A stretch of DNA of 48,361 bases from positions 1-48,361 of the forward strand of contig JAAETH010000104.1 of the NCBI GenBank assembly GCA_024228575.1. Direction: 5' to 3'. Shown piece after piece: positions 24,031 to 33,219 of this stretch. The position numbers and the translations under genes were made by a program. Under the pieces are notes generated by a model. The model had not been told where the DNA came from. It was given only the letters and a program-made list of their open reading frames with translations, and made no database searches. The first letter of the stretch is position 1, and each line of letters begins with the position of its first letter. This DNA is from Actinomycetes bacterium (GTDB lineage Bacteria; Actinomycetota; Acidimicrobiia; Acidimicrobiales; Poriferisodalaceae).

Positions 24031-24798
24031 TCATAACACACGCACCATCGCGTGCGGAGCGAGCGTCGCGTCACAAGAGATCGGCTCTTGATGCGCGCCT
24101 GCCTGCTCTTTCCATTGGTGGGTGCGTCTCGCATGGACGAGTTCTCCGTCCGGAGCGAGAACCTGAACGAGTTCCGATGGACGCACGACACGCGGTTTCG
24201 CCGACAGATCGGCCTCCAACCACGTGCCCCAGTCCCCCGGACCAACGACCACCAGGCGAGTGATCGCCGGTCGGAGGTCGTCGGTGCGTACAGCACCCTT
24301 GTGTTCTCGTGTCGTCGGTAGCGACAACAAATCGAGGACCTCTTTCACCCTTTCACGGGCGAGATGAGGATCGAGACCCGCAATCTCGAAAGCCCATCCG
24401 CACCTGACGACCTGCTCTTGGAGCGATTCGCCACGTGTGGTCAGCACCTCGACAGCCTGGACATCGATCCCTTCGGGCAGTGCTCTCGACAGTAGGTCGG
24501 GGAGCTGATCCACGTCGAAACGTCGACCGCTCGCGTATCCGACACCGTCGAACATGCCGTCGCCTTCGCTCGATGGCGACGCGATGATGTCCAGGTATTC
24601 GCCGGCCGATTCGTAGCCGGTTGGCAAGGCCAGGCCGAAGCCGAGCCTTGGTCGGGGTGAAAATCCCTCGCTGAAGACAACGGGAATTCCCACCCTTCGA
24701 AGCGTTCGCTCCCAGATGCGAGCGACGTCACGATGACTCGTGAAACGTATCTTGCCCAACTTCGAGTAACGAATACGCAGAATCGAGTTCCCCGTCAC
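24031..24798 (-). CDS. Radical SAM-linked protein (TIGR03936/DUF2344)
   Basis: A 255-residue member of the DUF2344 family. The N-terminal LRIRYSKLGKIRFTSHRDVARIWERTLRR, followed by PVVFSEGFSPRPRLGFGLALPTGYES, is the family signature. Its molecular function is not established. In many genomes it is fused to, or lies next to, a TIGR03960 radical SAM protein, as here. The GTG start at 24796-24798 overlaps the stop of that gene as GTGA, which implies coupled translation and equal amounts of both products. The rne gene follows after 15 bp. This conserved linkage to RNase E and ribosomal protein genes hints at an RNA- or translation-related modification, but that is inference. Confidence 0.92.
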   Translation of the reverse strand: MTGNSILRIRYSKLGKIRFTSHRDVARIWERTLRRVGIPVVFSEGFSPRPRLGFGLALPTGYESAGEYLDIIASPSSEGDGMFDGVGYASGRRFDVDQLPDLLSRALPEGIDVQAVEVLTTRGESLQEQVVRCGWAFEIAGLDPHLARERVKEVLDLLSLPTTREHKGAVRTDDLRPAITRLVVVGPGDWGTWLEADLSAKPRVVRPSELVQVLAPDGELVHARRTHQWKEQAGAHQEPISCDATLAPHAMVRVL

Positions 24799-26744
24799 GT
24801 GGTTGCCCCCAGATCGGGGACTACGACGGGCACCAGAACATCGGGGGACGTGTCTTGCCCCGTCCCCTGGCTCCCCCCGGCCGGTGGCACCGGCGACGCG
24901 ACAATATGTTCGACGCCGTACTCGGTGCATGCACCACAGTCGTAGCAGGGAGTCCACCGACAATCGGGGATTCCGTGTCCGTCGAGTGCGTCCTGCCAGT
25001 CCTGCCACAAGAAATCTGCGTGCAGGCCCGCATGGATGTGCTGCCACGGAAGTACCTCGTCTTCGTGGCGATGTCGTGTGACGACATGTTCGATCGAGAT
25101 ACCTTCGGCCTCACACGACTGAACCCACAGGTCGTAGTCGAAGTACTCGCCCCACTCCTGGAAGACGCCACCACTGCGCCACACACGTTCGACGACTCGT
25201 CCGAGTCGACGATCGCCACGGCTGACGAGCCCATCGATCGTCGAGGCCTTGGGGTCGTGCCACTTGAGGTTGACCCTGTTGTTGCGGCGGCTGGCATCTC
25301 GCAACAGCCCGATCTTGCGGCCCAGCTCCTGGGCCGAGTTCTGACCGAACCACTGGAAGGGTGTGTGCGCCTTGGGCACGAAGCCACCCAACGAGACCGT
25401 GACCGAAGCCTTCTTGTTGTATTTGCGCCCGAGCTCGACACAATTCTGGGCCAGCTCGTAGATGCCGAGCGTGTCCTCGTCCATCTCGGAAGGCAGCCCT
25501 GTGAGGAAGTACAACTTCATGCGTGGCCAGCCCTGGCTGTAGGCCGATTCCACCGCCCCGTACAGATCTTCGTCGAGCACCAGCTTGTTGATGATCTGGC
25601 GCATTCGCCAGGTGCCGGCCTCTGGGGCGAAGGTCAGACCCGATCGCCGAGCGTTGGCCACCTTGGCGGCGAGGCCAACGGTGAAGGTGTCGACGCGCAG
25701 GCTCGGAAGCGAAATCGACGTCTGCCCACACGTAGCGGGATCGTCGACAATGCCCTGCACGACCTGCTCGATACCGGAGAAGTCGGCCGTGCTGAGGGAG
25801 GTGAGGGCAACCTCGCCGTAGCCGGTGCGAGCCAGGCCCTCGCCGATCATCGTGCGAACCTGTTCGGCGGGGCGTTCGCGCACCGGGCGGGTGATCATGC
25901 CCGCCTGACAGAAACGACAGCCCCGCGTGCAGCCGCGGAAGATCTCGACGTTGAGACGGTCGTGGACGACCTCGGTGAGTGGCACCAGCTGGTTCTTCGG
26001 ATAGGGCCAGTCGGCGAGGTCGGCGACAGTGCGCTTTTGCACCAGGTCGGGCGCTTCGGGGGCGTTGGGTTCGATCGAGATGATGTCGTCGCCGTCGTAG
26101 GTGACGTCGTAGAGCGACGGGACGTAGCAACCCTGGACCTTCGCGAGTTCGCGCAGGAGCTGCCGTCGCGAACCCTTGGGTTTGCCCGATGCCTTCCACT
26201 GCGACACGACCTCGGTGATGTCGCCGACCAGCTCCTCACCATCGCCGAGCGCGAAGACGTCGACAAAATCGGCCATCGGTTCGGGGTTGTAGGAAGCGTG
26301 ACCGCCGACGACGACGACGGGGTGGTCGTCGTCGCGCTGCGCCGCGTGGATGGGAATGCCGGCCAGGTCGAGGGTCTCGAGGACGTTCGTGTAGATCAGT
26401 TCGGTGGCGAGATTGAAGCCGACGACATCGAACTCGTCGGCAGCGCGGTGGGTCTCGATCGAGAACAGCGGGATGCCCGCCGTTCGTAGCTGAGCGGCCA
26501 TGTCGGGCCACGGCGTATAGGACCGCTCGGCTACGGCGTCGTCGCGTTCGTTGAGAATCTCGGCGAGGATCTGGATGCCCTGGTTGGGAAGTCCGATCTC
26601 GTAGGTATCGGGGTAGACGATCAACCAGGCGACCTTGCCCGGAGCATGTTGGGGTGAGGCCATGCCGTCTTCGCCACCCACGTAGCGCGCAGGTTTCTGA
26701 ACGCGCAACAGAAGGGGTTCGAGACGCGTCCAGAGTGCCGACAT
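24795..26744 (-). CDS. B12-binding-domain radical SAM protein (TIGR03960)
   Basis: A 649-residue radical SAM enzyme of uncharacterised function. The N-terminal part (about 37-180) resembles a cobalamin-binding Rossmann domain, with VYPDTYEIGLPNQGIQIL and VVVGGHASYNPEPMADF. The radical SAM cluster motif C-x3-C-x2-C is at Cys272, Cys276 and Cys279 (EIFRGCTRGCRFCQAGM). The C-terminus has a further cysteine array at 595, 600, 603 and 606 (CRWTPCYDCGAC), which could hold a second iron-sulfur cluster or zinc. Its stop overlaps the start of the DUF2344 partner. The pair is widely conserved near rne-rplU-rpmA, which supports a joint role. It lies downstream of rodA with a gap of about 106 bp and may belong to the same transcript. 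Confidence 0.93.
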   Translation of the reverse strand: MSALWTRLEPLLLRVQKPARYVGGEDGMASPQHAPGKVAWLIVYPDTYEIGLPNQGIQILAEILNERDDAVAERSYTPWPDMAAQLRTAGIPLFSIETHRAADEFDVVGFNLATELIYTNVLETLDLAGIPIHAAQRDDDHPVVVVGGHASYNPEPMADFVDVFALGDGEELVGDITEVVSQWKASGKPKGSRRQLLRELAKVQGCYVPSLYDVTYDGDDIISIEPNAPEAPDLVQKRTVADLADWPYPKNQLVPLTEVVHDRLNVEIFRGCTRGCRFCQAGMITRPVRERPAEQVRTMIGEGLARTGYGEVALTSLSTADFSGIEQVVQGIVDDPATCGQTSISLPSLRVDTFTVGLAAKVANARRSGLTFAPEAGTWRMRQIINKLVLDEDLYGAVESAYSQGWPRMKLYFLTGLPSEMDEDTLGIYELAQNCVELGRKYNKKASVTVSLGGFVPKAHTPFQWFGQNSAQELGRKIGLLRDASRRNNRVNLKWHDPKASTIDGLVSRGDRRLGRVVERVWRSGGVFQEWGEYFDYDLWVQSCEAEGISIEHVVTRHRHEDEVLPWQHIHAGLHADFLWQDWQDALDGHGIPDCRWTPCYDCGACTEYGVEHIVASPVPPAGGSQGTGQDTSPDVLVPVVVPDLGATT

Positions 26745-26850
26745 TGTTTCGTCATGTTAACTGGCCTAAACACGGTTCATTCGAGATCGGGGAGATAGGC
26801 GCCGGAGGCTCGTTGCCGCGTCGCCCTGCATGGCGATGAACTCGCAGCGA

Positions 26851-28008
26851 CTATTCCGCGTAGCGGCGGGACCGGACATTGATAACCAGTCCGATGGTGA
26901 CGAAGGCGGCGATGACCGACGACCCGCCGTGACTCATGAACGGCAGCGGGATACCGGTGATGGGCATGATGCCCATGGTCATTCCGAGGTTCTGGAAGAT
27001 CTGGAACAGGAGCATCGACAGCACACCTGTGCACACGAGGGTGCCGAACATGTCCCTCGATAGCTGGGCCGCGCGCAGGATGCGCCACACGAGCAGCAGG
27101 TAGGCGCCGAGCAGTGGCAAGGCGCCGAACAGGAACCCGAGCTCCTCGCCCGCTGCGGTGAAGATGAAGTCGGTTTCCTGAGCGGGTACCAGGTCGAGGT
27201 TGGTTTGGATACCGTTCAAATAGCCGCGCCCGGTCAGCCCACCCGAACCGATCGCGATCTGTGACTGCTGGAGGTTGTAGTTCGCTACGTCGAGGTCCGA
27301 CTCCTGATCGAGGAACGCCGTCAGCCGCTGCTCTTGAGCGGCACCGATCAATTCGATGCCGGTGACGTCGTCGAACTGGAACAACACGGTGGCCGCGATG
27401 ATGCCAAGCAACGTCATGACCACGATGTGACGGATGCGGGTGCCGGCGACGAACAGAATGCCCATCATGATGGCGACGTAGACGAGCATGGTTCCAAGGT
27501 CGTTCTGAAGGAACACGAGCGACATCGGGACGCCGACGATGAGCAGCGAGTTCAAGAGCTTGTCGAGCCGGAAGTCGCTGCTGTGGCTTGCTGCGAACGC
27601 CGCCAGCGCCGTGATGGCAGCCACCTTGCCGAACTCGGAAGGCTGTATCTGGATGCCGCCAGGAAGCTGGAACCATGCCTTGGCACCGTTCACCTCCTTG
27701 CCCACGAACAGGACGGCCACCAGGACGGCCAGCGTGATCAGGTAGATCTGTGGGGCGAACTCGCGAAGGACCCGGTAGTCGATGAGGGAGGTGGCGATCA
27801 TTGCCGCAATACCGAAGACGACGAACACGGCCTGACGCCGGGCGAAGGTGTAGGGGTCGTCTCCGTTGAACTGCTGAAGCCGCCAGGTGGCGCTGTAGTT
27901 CATGAAGATCCCGAAGATGCTGATGGCGATGGCCGTCAGCGGTAGCAGCCAATCGACGTATCGAACCGGTGAACGCAGGTCGCGTCGTACCGGAAGTGAG
28001 GTGATCAT
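26851..28008 (-). CDS. rodA: Rod shape-determining glycosyltransferase RodA (SEDS family)
   Basis: A SEDS-family peptidoglycan polymerase of the elongasome that works with PBP2. The 385 residues contain about ten membrane helices. Conserved segments include GAKAWFQLPGGIQIQPSEFGK (GxxxW and QPSE), LQNDLGTMLVYV, and the late GIPLPFMSHGGSSVIA. The start is ATG 28006-28008, overlapping the mrdA stop as ATGA with GGAGG eight bases upstream. A GTG two codons earlier is badly spaced from that site. It is the last gene of the mreB-mreC-mreD-mrdA-rodA operon. The SEDS fold includes RodA and FtsW; context with mreBCD and PBP2 makes RodA the better call. Confidence 0.96.
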   Translation of the reverse strand: MITSLPVRRDLRSPVRYVDWLLPLTAIAISIFGIFMNYSATWRLQQFNGDDPYTFARRQAVFVVFGIAAMIATSLIDYRVLREFAPQIYLITLAVLVAVLFVGKEVNGAKAWFQLPGGIQIQPSEFGKVAAITALAAFAASHSSDFRLDKLLNSLLIVGVPMSLVFLQNDLGTMLVYVAIMMGILFVAGTRIRHIVVMTLLGIIAATVLFQFDDVTGIELIGAAQEQRLTAFLDQESDLDVANYNLQQSQIAIGSGGLTGRGYLNGIQTNLDLVPAQETDFIFTAAGEELGFLFGALPLLGAYLLLVWRILRAAQLSRDMFGTLVCTGVLSMLLFQIFQNLGMTMGIMPITGIPLPFMSHGGSSVIAAFVTIGLVINVRSRRYAE

Positions 28009-30269
28009 CGGCACCGCCTCCTGCGGCTGCCTCCAACTACAACCCCACCGAACGCGGCGGCCATGCCGAGGCTGGCTGCCGATGAATCGGGGCCGGCGCT
28101 CTCGGGCAGCAGGCCGAGCGACTGCTCGTCGGTGTCGGGTTCACCGGTGACCACAGGAGTCGGGATGCCGTAGGGGCAACCCTCTGGTACCCGCAGCTCG
28201 ATGCTGGGGTCGCGCAACACGGTGATCGGAATCTCGTCGCACTGAGGGCCATCGGTTGTGGTCGCCTCGAGGGGGAGGTCCTCTGGTTCCTCCCAGGTCT
28301 GTTCGAAGCGGCGCAAGGCATCGAAGATGTTGACGGCGACAGGTGCCGCAGCAGTGCCGCCGAACCCGGCTTCTTCCATCAGGACCACGACCGCATAACG
28401 GGGATCTTGTGTGGGCCCGTAGCCGACGAACACGGCTGTGTCTTCCTTGTCGCGAGCCAACGTCTTGTTGACACCGTCGTTCTCGGCCGTTCCCGTCTTC
28501 CCGGCGATGCCGTACGACCGGTGCTCCCAGCCCACCTCGTAGAAGGCATCGAACGCCGTCCCCTCGGTGGGTCCGAACACGGTGTTGCGGAACTTGGTCA
28601 CACCGTCGAGCCCTTCGCGGATGACATCGACGGGCACTCCGGAAAGGTCGGTTTGGCGCAGGATGCGGGGATCGAAGTTCTGGACTACCTCACCAGAGGT
28701 CTCTGGGGACCGCGACAGGGCCTTGTCGACGATGTTGGGCTGGAACAGGGTCCCGCCGTTGGCAAATGTGGCGTAGGCGTTGACCAGTTGGAGCGGGGTG
28801 ACGGTGAGGAACCCCTGCCCGATGGCCATATTGATGGTGTCGCCGGGAACCCAGATGATGGCATTGTCGGCAGCCAGGTAGATCTCGGGTGCGGCCTCGA
28901 AGAGTGCCTTCTTGATGTCGCCATCTGGAACACGGCCACTGCGCTCGTAGGGCAACTGCACACCGGTCGGGCTTCCGAATCCGAAGTCCCTGGCGACCTC
29001 CTGAATCCCCCACTGATCATCACCCCCCAGCGCGTACACCTCGTACGCCGCGGAGTAGAAGTAGACGTCGGAGGACTCGGTGATCGCCTGGGCCAGGTCG
29101 AGTTCCTCGTAGACCGCGTTTCCAGCGTTGTAGTGGGTGCTGCCACCTTGCACCGGCACCGTGTAGTAGCCGGGGTCGTAGAACCATTCGCGGGCACTGA
29201 TGGCGTCGTACTTCGTGGCGGCCATGGCCGTGATCAGCTTGAAGACCGAACCGGGCGAATAGAGCCCCTGAACGGCCCTGTTGTTCAACCGGCCGGGGAT
29301 GAACGGATCGTTGAAAGTTGCGTCGTACACCGATGAGGTGATGCCCCCGACCAACCAGTTGGGGTCGTAGGTCGGGAACGAGGCCATCGCCAGAACGTCG
29401 CCGTTACGAACGTCGAGCACCACAGCAGAGCCGGCGTAGGCGGGATAGTTGTATCGCGGGTCGTCGGCCGACGACCGGCCCTGGGCCTCGGTCAGCCCTT
29501 TCTGGAGGAAGAACTCGACGGCGCGCTGCAACTCGAGATCGATGGTGAGCACGATGTCTTCGCCGTCGATCGGTGGCTGCTCGCCGAACTCGCGAACGAC
29601 GTTGTTCTCGCGGTCGACCTCGATCTTGCGGATGCCCGCCGTCCCGCGAAGGCGCTCTTCGAACAACCCCTCGATGCCCGCCCTTCCGATGTCGTCGGAG
29701 GGCATGTAGCGGTCGTCTGGGTGGTCCTCGAGCCAGTCTGCTGGCTGGGCGCCCACATAGCCGACCACGTGGGCGGCCGCGCTCTTCTGCGGGTAGGCCC
29801 TGACCGCCTCCCAATCGGCGGTGACGCCGGGCAACGCACGCTCAGAAATGACCTCGAGGATGTCCTCGCTCATGCCCGTGGCCACGATGCGAGGAGCGAA
29901 GAAACCTTCAGAATCGTCGGCGAGACGTTCGACGAGATCGGCCCTTGGAACCCCGGTCAACAGCTCGAGTTGGTGGAGGACCAGCTCGGTGTCCTCTTCG
30001 GTGTGCTGACTCGTCTCGACACGAACCACCCCGGTGAAGACGTTGTCGGCGAGGATCTCGCCGTTGCGATCGAGGACACGACCACGCGTAGGCGGCAGCG
30101 TAACAAGACGCACCTGGTTGGTCTCCGCCTGGACCTGGAAGTCTTCGGTCGCCAGAACCTGCAAGAACCAGATGCGGCCGAACAAGGCCGAAAACAGCGC
30201 TATGACAACTATCCCCATGAACGCGAGGCGTATGCCGGTGTTCGCTGCCTTGGTGGGTTCGTCGTTCAT
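28005..30269 (-). CDS. mrdA: Penicillin-binding protein 2, elongasome transpeptidase
   Basis: A class B PBP that cross-links peptidoglycan during side-wall growth. The 754 residues comprise a short cytoplasmic N-terminus, one membrane helix (about 13-36), a dimerisation/pedestal region, and the transpeptidase domain (about 275-655). Active-site motifs are S341-V-F-K344, SSD (399-401) and K591-T-G. About 95 extra residues follow the catalytic domain, ending LPESAG (721-726), a weakly hydrophobic Ala/Gly/Val stretch and a basic SRRRRCR. This resembles a sortase signal in layout but is not a canonical LPxTG and would be odd on a protein with an N-terminal anchor. The start ATGA overlaps the mreD stop, and its end overlaps the rodA start. 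Confidence 0.95.
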   Translation of the reverse strand: MNDEPTKAANTGIRLAFMGIVVIALFSALFGRIWFLQVLATEDFQVQAETNQVRLVTLPPTRGRVLDRNGEILADNVFTGVVRVETSQHTEEDTELVLHQLELLTGVPRADLVERLADDSEGFFAPRIVATGMSEDILEVISERALPGVTADWEAVRAYPQKSAAAHVVGYVGAQPADWLEDHPDDRYMPSDDIGRAGIEGLFEERLRGTAGIRKIEVDRENNVVREFGEQPPIDGEDIVLTIDLELQRAVEFFLQKGLTEAQGRSSADDPRYNYPAYAGSAVVLDVRNGDVLAMASFPTYDPNWLVGGITSSVYDATFNDPFIPGRLNNRAVQGLYSPGSVFKLITAMAATKYDAISAREWFYDPGYYTVPVQGGSTHYNAGNAVYEELDLAQAITESSDVYFYSAAYEVYALGGDDQWGIQEVARDFGFGSPTGVQLPYERSGRVPDGDIKKALFEAAPEIYLAADNAIIWVPGDTINMAIGQGFLTVTPLQLVNAYATFANGGTLFQPNIVDKALSRSPETSGEVVQNFDPRILRQTDLSGVPVDVIREGLDGVTKFRNTVFGPTEGTAFDAFYEVGWEHRSYGIAGKTGTAENDGVNKTLARDKEDTAVFVGYGPTQDPRYAVVVLMEEAGFGGTAAAPVAVNIFDALRRFEQTWEEPEDLPLEATTTDGPQCDEIPITVLRDPSIELRVPEGCPYGIPTPVVTGEPDTDEQSLGLLPESAGPDSSAASLGMAAAFGGVVVGGSRRRRCR

Positions 30270-30811
30270 CGGTGATCCTGCGCCCGCGCAGTTCGTCGCC
30301 GACGCCCCGTGTCCCACGGGAGCCGGTCCATTCCATAACCCCACGCCACGGCCTTCATGGCCAGCGGCGAAAGAATTGTTCCGCCCAGCGACACCGTAGC
30401 CACAACGGGAACAAGATCTACGTCGGCCAGGAATTCCTGCCCGATGAGCCTCCCCACGACCACGAAAGTGACGGTTCCCACCGCTAGTGCCATCGCGACG
30501 GTGATCCACCTGAACAGGCGACCGCTGCCGATGAACGATCCGTAGACCATGCCTACGCCGTAGCCGGTCAGGGTGCCGGCGAGGGCCCACATCCCGAACG
30601 GCGTCTGCACTACGAGGTCGGTGCCAACCCCGGCGAAGAAACCGACGGTGGCACCGTTCTCGGGGCCGCCGACCATGCCGGCTGCGACCGCCAGCAGCAA
30701 CATGACATCGAGGATACGACCGTGATATCCGATGTGGGGGACGATCGACGTCTGTACGACGAGGCCGACGACGAGCACCAGGGTCATCCGGACTCGGGCA
30801 CCCGACAACAC
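30266..30811 (-). CDS. mreD: Rod shape-determining protein MreD
   Basis: A small membrane protein that links MreB filaments with MreC, PBP2 and RodA. From GTG 30811 it has 181 residues with about five or six predicted helices. Features include LVLVVGLVVQTSIVPHI at the N-terminus, GRILDVMLLLAVAAGMVGGP, and GFFAGVGTDLVVQTPFGMWAL, which matches the family's conserved G-x-x-x-D-x-x-x-x-x-P-x-G pattern. GAGG lies five bases before this GTG and is read from the end of mreC. An internal ATG at 30787 is the alternative. It overlaps mrdA by 4 nt and is 7 bp after mreC. MreD proteins diverge rapidly, so position in the operon strengthens the call. Confidence 0.92.
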   Translation of the reverse strand: MLSGARVRMTLVLVVGLVVQTSIVPHIGYHGRILDVMLLLAVAAGMVGGPENGATVGFFAGVGTDLVVQTPFGMWALAGTLTGYGVGMVYGSFIGSGRLFRWITVAMALAVGTVTFVVVGRLIGQEFLADVDLVPVVATVSLGGTILSPLAMKAVAWGYGMDRLPWDTGRRRRTARAQDHR

Positions 30812-30818
30812 GGCGGCC

Positions 30819-31994
30819 TCAACCCTCTGTCGAGGAGGTCGTGGTGGCTGCGGTCGTGGCGGTCGCCTCGGCGGCACTGGTAGTCGTCACGGCAGCCGTG
30901 GTGGTCGTCGCCTCGGCGACGCTGGTAGTCGTCGTGGCTGCGGTCGTGGTCGTGGCGTCCGGAACGGTGCTGGAGGTCGTCGTGGTGGCAGTTGTCGTGG
31001 TCGCGGAAGGCGCCGCACTCGTGGTGATGGCCACCGTTGTGGTGGTGACATCGGCCGTCGACGTGGTGGGGCGAGGGATTGTCACCACCGGTGTTGTGGT
31101 CGAAGTGCTCGTCGTCGTCGGCGGATTGCCCCGGTTGTCGATGAACACCGGTTCGTACAACACGACCTGGACGAGATCGAGCCGCTCAAGATCGGCTGCG
31201 GGCGCCACATCGACTTCCTGGCTGCCGGTGACCGGGTCGGCCCTGGCCGTCACAACGGTGCCCACGACCAGACCCGCCGGGAACACAGACCCTTCGAGTC
31301 CCGAGGTGACGACCGTCTCGCCCGGGATGACCACTGTTTCGAGGTCGATGAACTTGGTCGTCAGCAGCTCGCCAGACCCACTGCCCTCGATGACGCCTGC
31401 GTCGCCCGATCGCACGAGCCTGACCCCTGCCCCAAAAGCGGGATCGGTCAGCAGCTCGACTCGCGACCGGCTGTTCCCCACCTGCACAACCCGGCCGACC
31501 AGGCCAGATCCAGATTCGACGGGCATTCCGACGGTGACACCATCAGAGCTGCCCACATCGATCTCGATGGTGCGCTCGAAGTTCGAGAGTGGTGCATCGA
31601 TGACCCTGGCCACAACCCGCGGGGCACCGGACTCGGTTCCACGCACCTCGAGCAACATCTCGAGAGCTCGCAAGTGGCGCTGAAGTTCGGCGACTTCGAG
31701 ATCCTCGCCCCGTACGGCGTCGAGTTCTGCGCGCAACCGGGCGTTCTCGGTTTCCAGCTCGTCGTAGTCGGCGATGCCCCGCCACCCGTTCTGGAACGGT
31801 GACAGCACCCATCCCACCGCCGATCTGACCGGACCGAGAACGTCGAGAGTGCCGTCGCGAGCGGTTCCGACCGCCCCATCTCCCGAGCTTCCATAGTCGA
31901 GTGTGATCAGGGCGAGCGCTGTGATGATCAGGAGGAGGAGACGGACCCGCGTTCTACTGCCACGCCGTCGCGGCTCACGTGGTTGTGACAGCAC
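30819..31994 (-). CDS. mreC: Rod shape-determining protein MreC with Thr/Ala-rich C-terminal tail
   Basis: A bitopic membrane protein of the elongasome. The 391 residues comprise a basic N-terminus, one membrane helix (about 18-33), a coiled coil (about 76-118, DELETENARLRAELDAVRG), and the MreC beta domains (about 124-290) with RVIDAPLSNFERTIEIDVGS and GVTVGMPVES-GSGLVGRVV. Residues 291-391 form a Thr/Ala/Ser-rich tail made partly of imperfect 15-18-residue repeats. This tail is outside the usual MreC fold and should lie in the wall space. The start is GTG 31992-31994. It follows mreB by 18 bp. Confidence 0.93.
   Translation of the reverse strand: MLSQPREPRRRGSRTRVRLLLLIITALALITLDYGSSGDGAVGTARDGTLDVLGPVRSAVGWVLSPFQNGWRGIADYDELETENARLRAELDAVRGEDLEVAELQRHLRALEMLLEVRGTESGAPRVVARVIDAPLSNFERTIEIDVGSSDGVTVGMPVESGSGLVGRVVQVGNSRSRVELLTDPAFGAGVRLVRSGDAGVIEGSGSGELLTTKFIDLETVVIPGETVVTSGLEGSVFPAGLVVGTVVTARADPVTGSQEVDVAPAADLERLDLVQVVLYEPVFIDNRGNPPTTTSTSTTTPVVTIPRPTTSTADVTTTTVAITTSAAPSATTTTATTTTSSTVPDATTTTAATTTTSVAEATTTTAAVTTTSAAEATATTAATTTSSTEG
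30822..31124 (-). repeat. Thr/Ala-rich coding repeats in the mreC tail
   Basis: Codons 291-391 of mreC are nearly all Thr, Ala, Ser and Val. Three imperfect units of about 15-18 residues are visible: SSTVPDATTTTAAT, SVAEATTTTAAV and SAAEATATTAAT, each preceded by a Thr run. On the plus strand this appears as GTCGTC/GTGGTC-rich sequence with a near-repeat of GCCTCGGCG about 57 bp apart. Confidence 0.75.
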
Positions 31995-32012
31995 GGGGAC
32001 TCAGCGTAGACG

Positions 32013-33053
32013 TCACCGGTCGGTCGAAGAGGAGAACAACACCCCGCGCAAGGTTTCGAACTCTTCGAGCGATTGACCCGAGCCGCGCACGACGGCGTTC
32101 AGCGGGTCTGCGGCTATGACGATCGGCATACCGGTCTCCTCGTGCAGCCGCACGTCGAGACCGCGCAACAATGCCCCACCACCGGCGAGGACGATGCCTT
32201 GTTCCATAATGTCGGCGGCCAGCTCGGGGGGCGTCTGGTCGAGGGTGACCTTAACGGCGTCGACGACGGCCGCCACAGGCTCTGCCACGGCTTCCTCGAT
32301 CTCGGCCGAGCTGATGACGATGGTCTTGGGTAGCCCACTGATGAGGTCGCGACCCCTGATCTCGGCATAAAGCTCTTCGGGAAGCGGGTGCGCAGAGCCG
32401 ATCTGCAGCTTGATGTCTTCGGCTGTGCGTTCGCCCAGTGCGAGGTTGTATTCCTTCTTGACGTATTGGATGATCGACTCGTCGAGCTCGTCGCCGCCGA
32501 TGCGCGCCGACTGGCTGGCCACGATTCCGCCGAGGCTGATAACGGCAACCTCGGTGGTACCACCGCCGATGTCGACGATCATGTTTCCGGTCGGTTCCTG
32601 CACAGGGAGGCCGACACCGATGGCTGCGGCCATCGGTTCCTCGATGATGAACGCCGGGCGGCGGGCACCCGCGTACTCGGCGGCCTCCTGAACGGCGCGC
32701 TGCTCGACACCGGTGATGCCCGACGGCACACAGATGACCATGCGGGGCTTTGCCCAGCGACGGTTGTGGACCTTCTGGATGAAGTAGCGCAACATCTTCT
32801 CGCAGATGTCGAAGTCTGCGATGACACCATCCTTGAGAGGGCGGATGGCCTGGATATGGCCCGGTGTGCGACCGATCATCCGCTTGGCTTCGAGGCCCAC
32901 GGCAAGGGGGCGACCGTCGAGAACATTCACGGCGACCACGGACGGTTCGTTCAAGACGATGCCGCGACCACGAACGTAGACAAGAGTGTTCGCCGTGCCG
33001 AGGTCGACAGCCATGTCGCGCCCAACAAATCCCGTGAACATCGAGTCTGCCAT
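32013..33053 (-). CDS. mreB: Rod shape-determining actin homologue MreB
   Basis: A bacterial actin that organises the elongasome at the membrane. From ATG 33051-33053 it has 346 residues, the normal length. Nucleotide-binding motifs are [14 protein letters not shown] (phosphate 1), [20 protein letters not shown] (phosphate 2) and [15 protein letters not shown] (adenosine). The short N-terminal [13 protein letters not shown] precedes them. GGAAGG lies five bases before this ATG, whereas upstream in-frame codons at 33182 and 33269 would add residues unlike MreB. It leads the mreB-mreC-mreD-mrdA-rodA operon, so a promoter is expected in the 166-bp gap to ndk. Confidence 0.98.
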   Translation of the reverse strand: MADSMFTGFVGRDMAVDLGTANTLVYVRGRGIVLNEPSVVAVNVLDGRPLAVGLEAKRMIGRTPGHIQAIRPLKDGVIADFDICEKMLRYFIQKVHNRRWAKPRMVICVPSGITGVEQRAVQEAAEYAGARRPAFIIEEPMAAAIGVGLPVQEPTGNMIVDIGGGTTEVAVISLGGIVASQSARIGGDELDESIIQYVKKEYNLALGERTAEDIKLQIGSAHPLPEELYAEIRGRDLISGLPKTIVISSAEIEEAVAEPVAAVVDAVKVTLDQTPPELAADIMEQGIVLAGGGALLRGLDVRLHEETGMPIVIAADPLNAVVRGSGQSLEEFETLRGVLFSSSTDR

Positions 33054-33219
33054 GCGTGCCTTCCGAGGTGCACCCGCTGACCCGAGCCTAGGGCCTGGAG
33101 TGTTGCTGCTCAAGCCACCCTCGACCGACGCGCGCGCATCGCTCTGGTGGTGCTGATACCCCGAAGGGGACTGACCATTCATTGTTGATGCCTCTCGCCT
33201 CAGCCTGGGATGACCCGGC

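Noticed and set aside
24855-26489. A 544-codon open frame on the plus strand
   Set aside because: It is a shadow of the radical SAM gene on the other strand, with Val/Asp/Glu-rich random-like composition.
26777-28036. A longer frame overlapping rodA
   Set aside because: Its translation is Arg/His-rich without membrane helices, while the other frame encodes a clear SEDS protein.
33054-33182. N-terminal extension of MreB from ATG 33182
   Set aside because: It would add 43 residues unlike any MreB; ATG 33053 has GGAAGG at proper spacing and gives the normal length.
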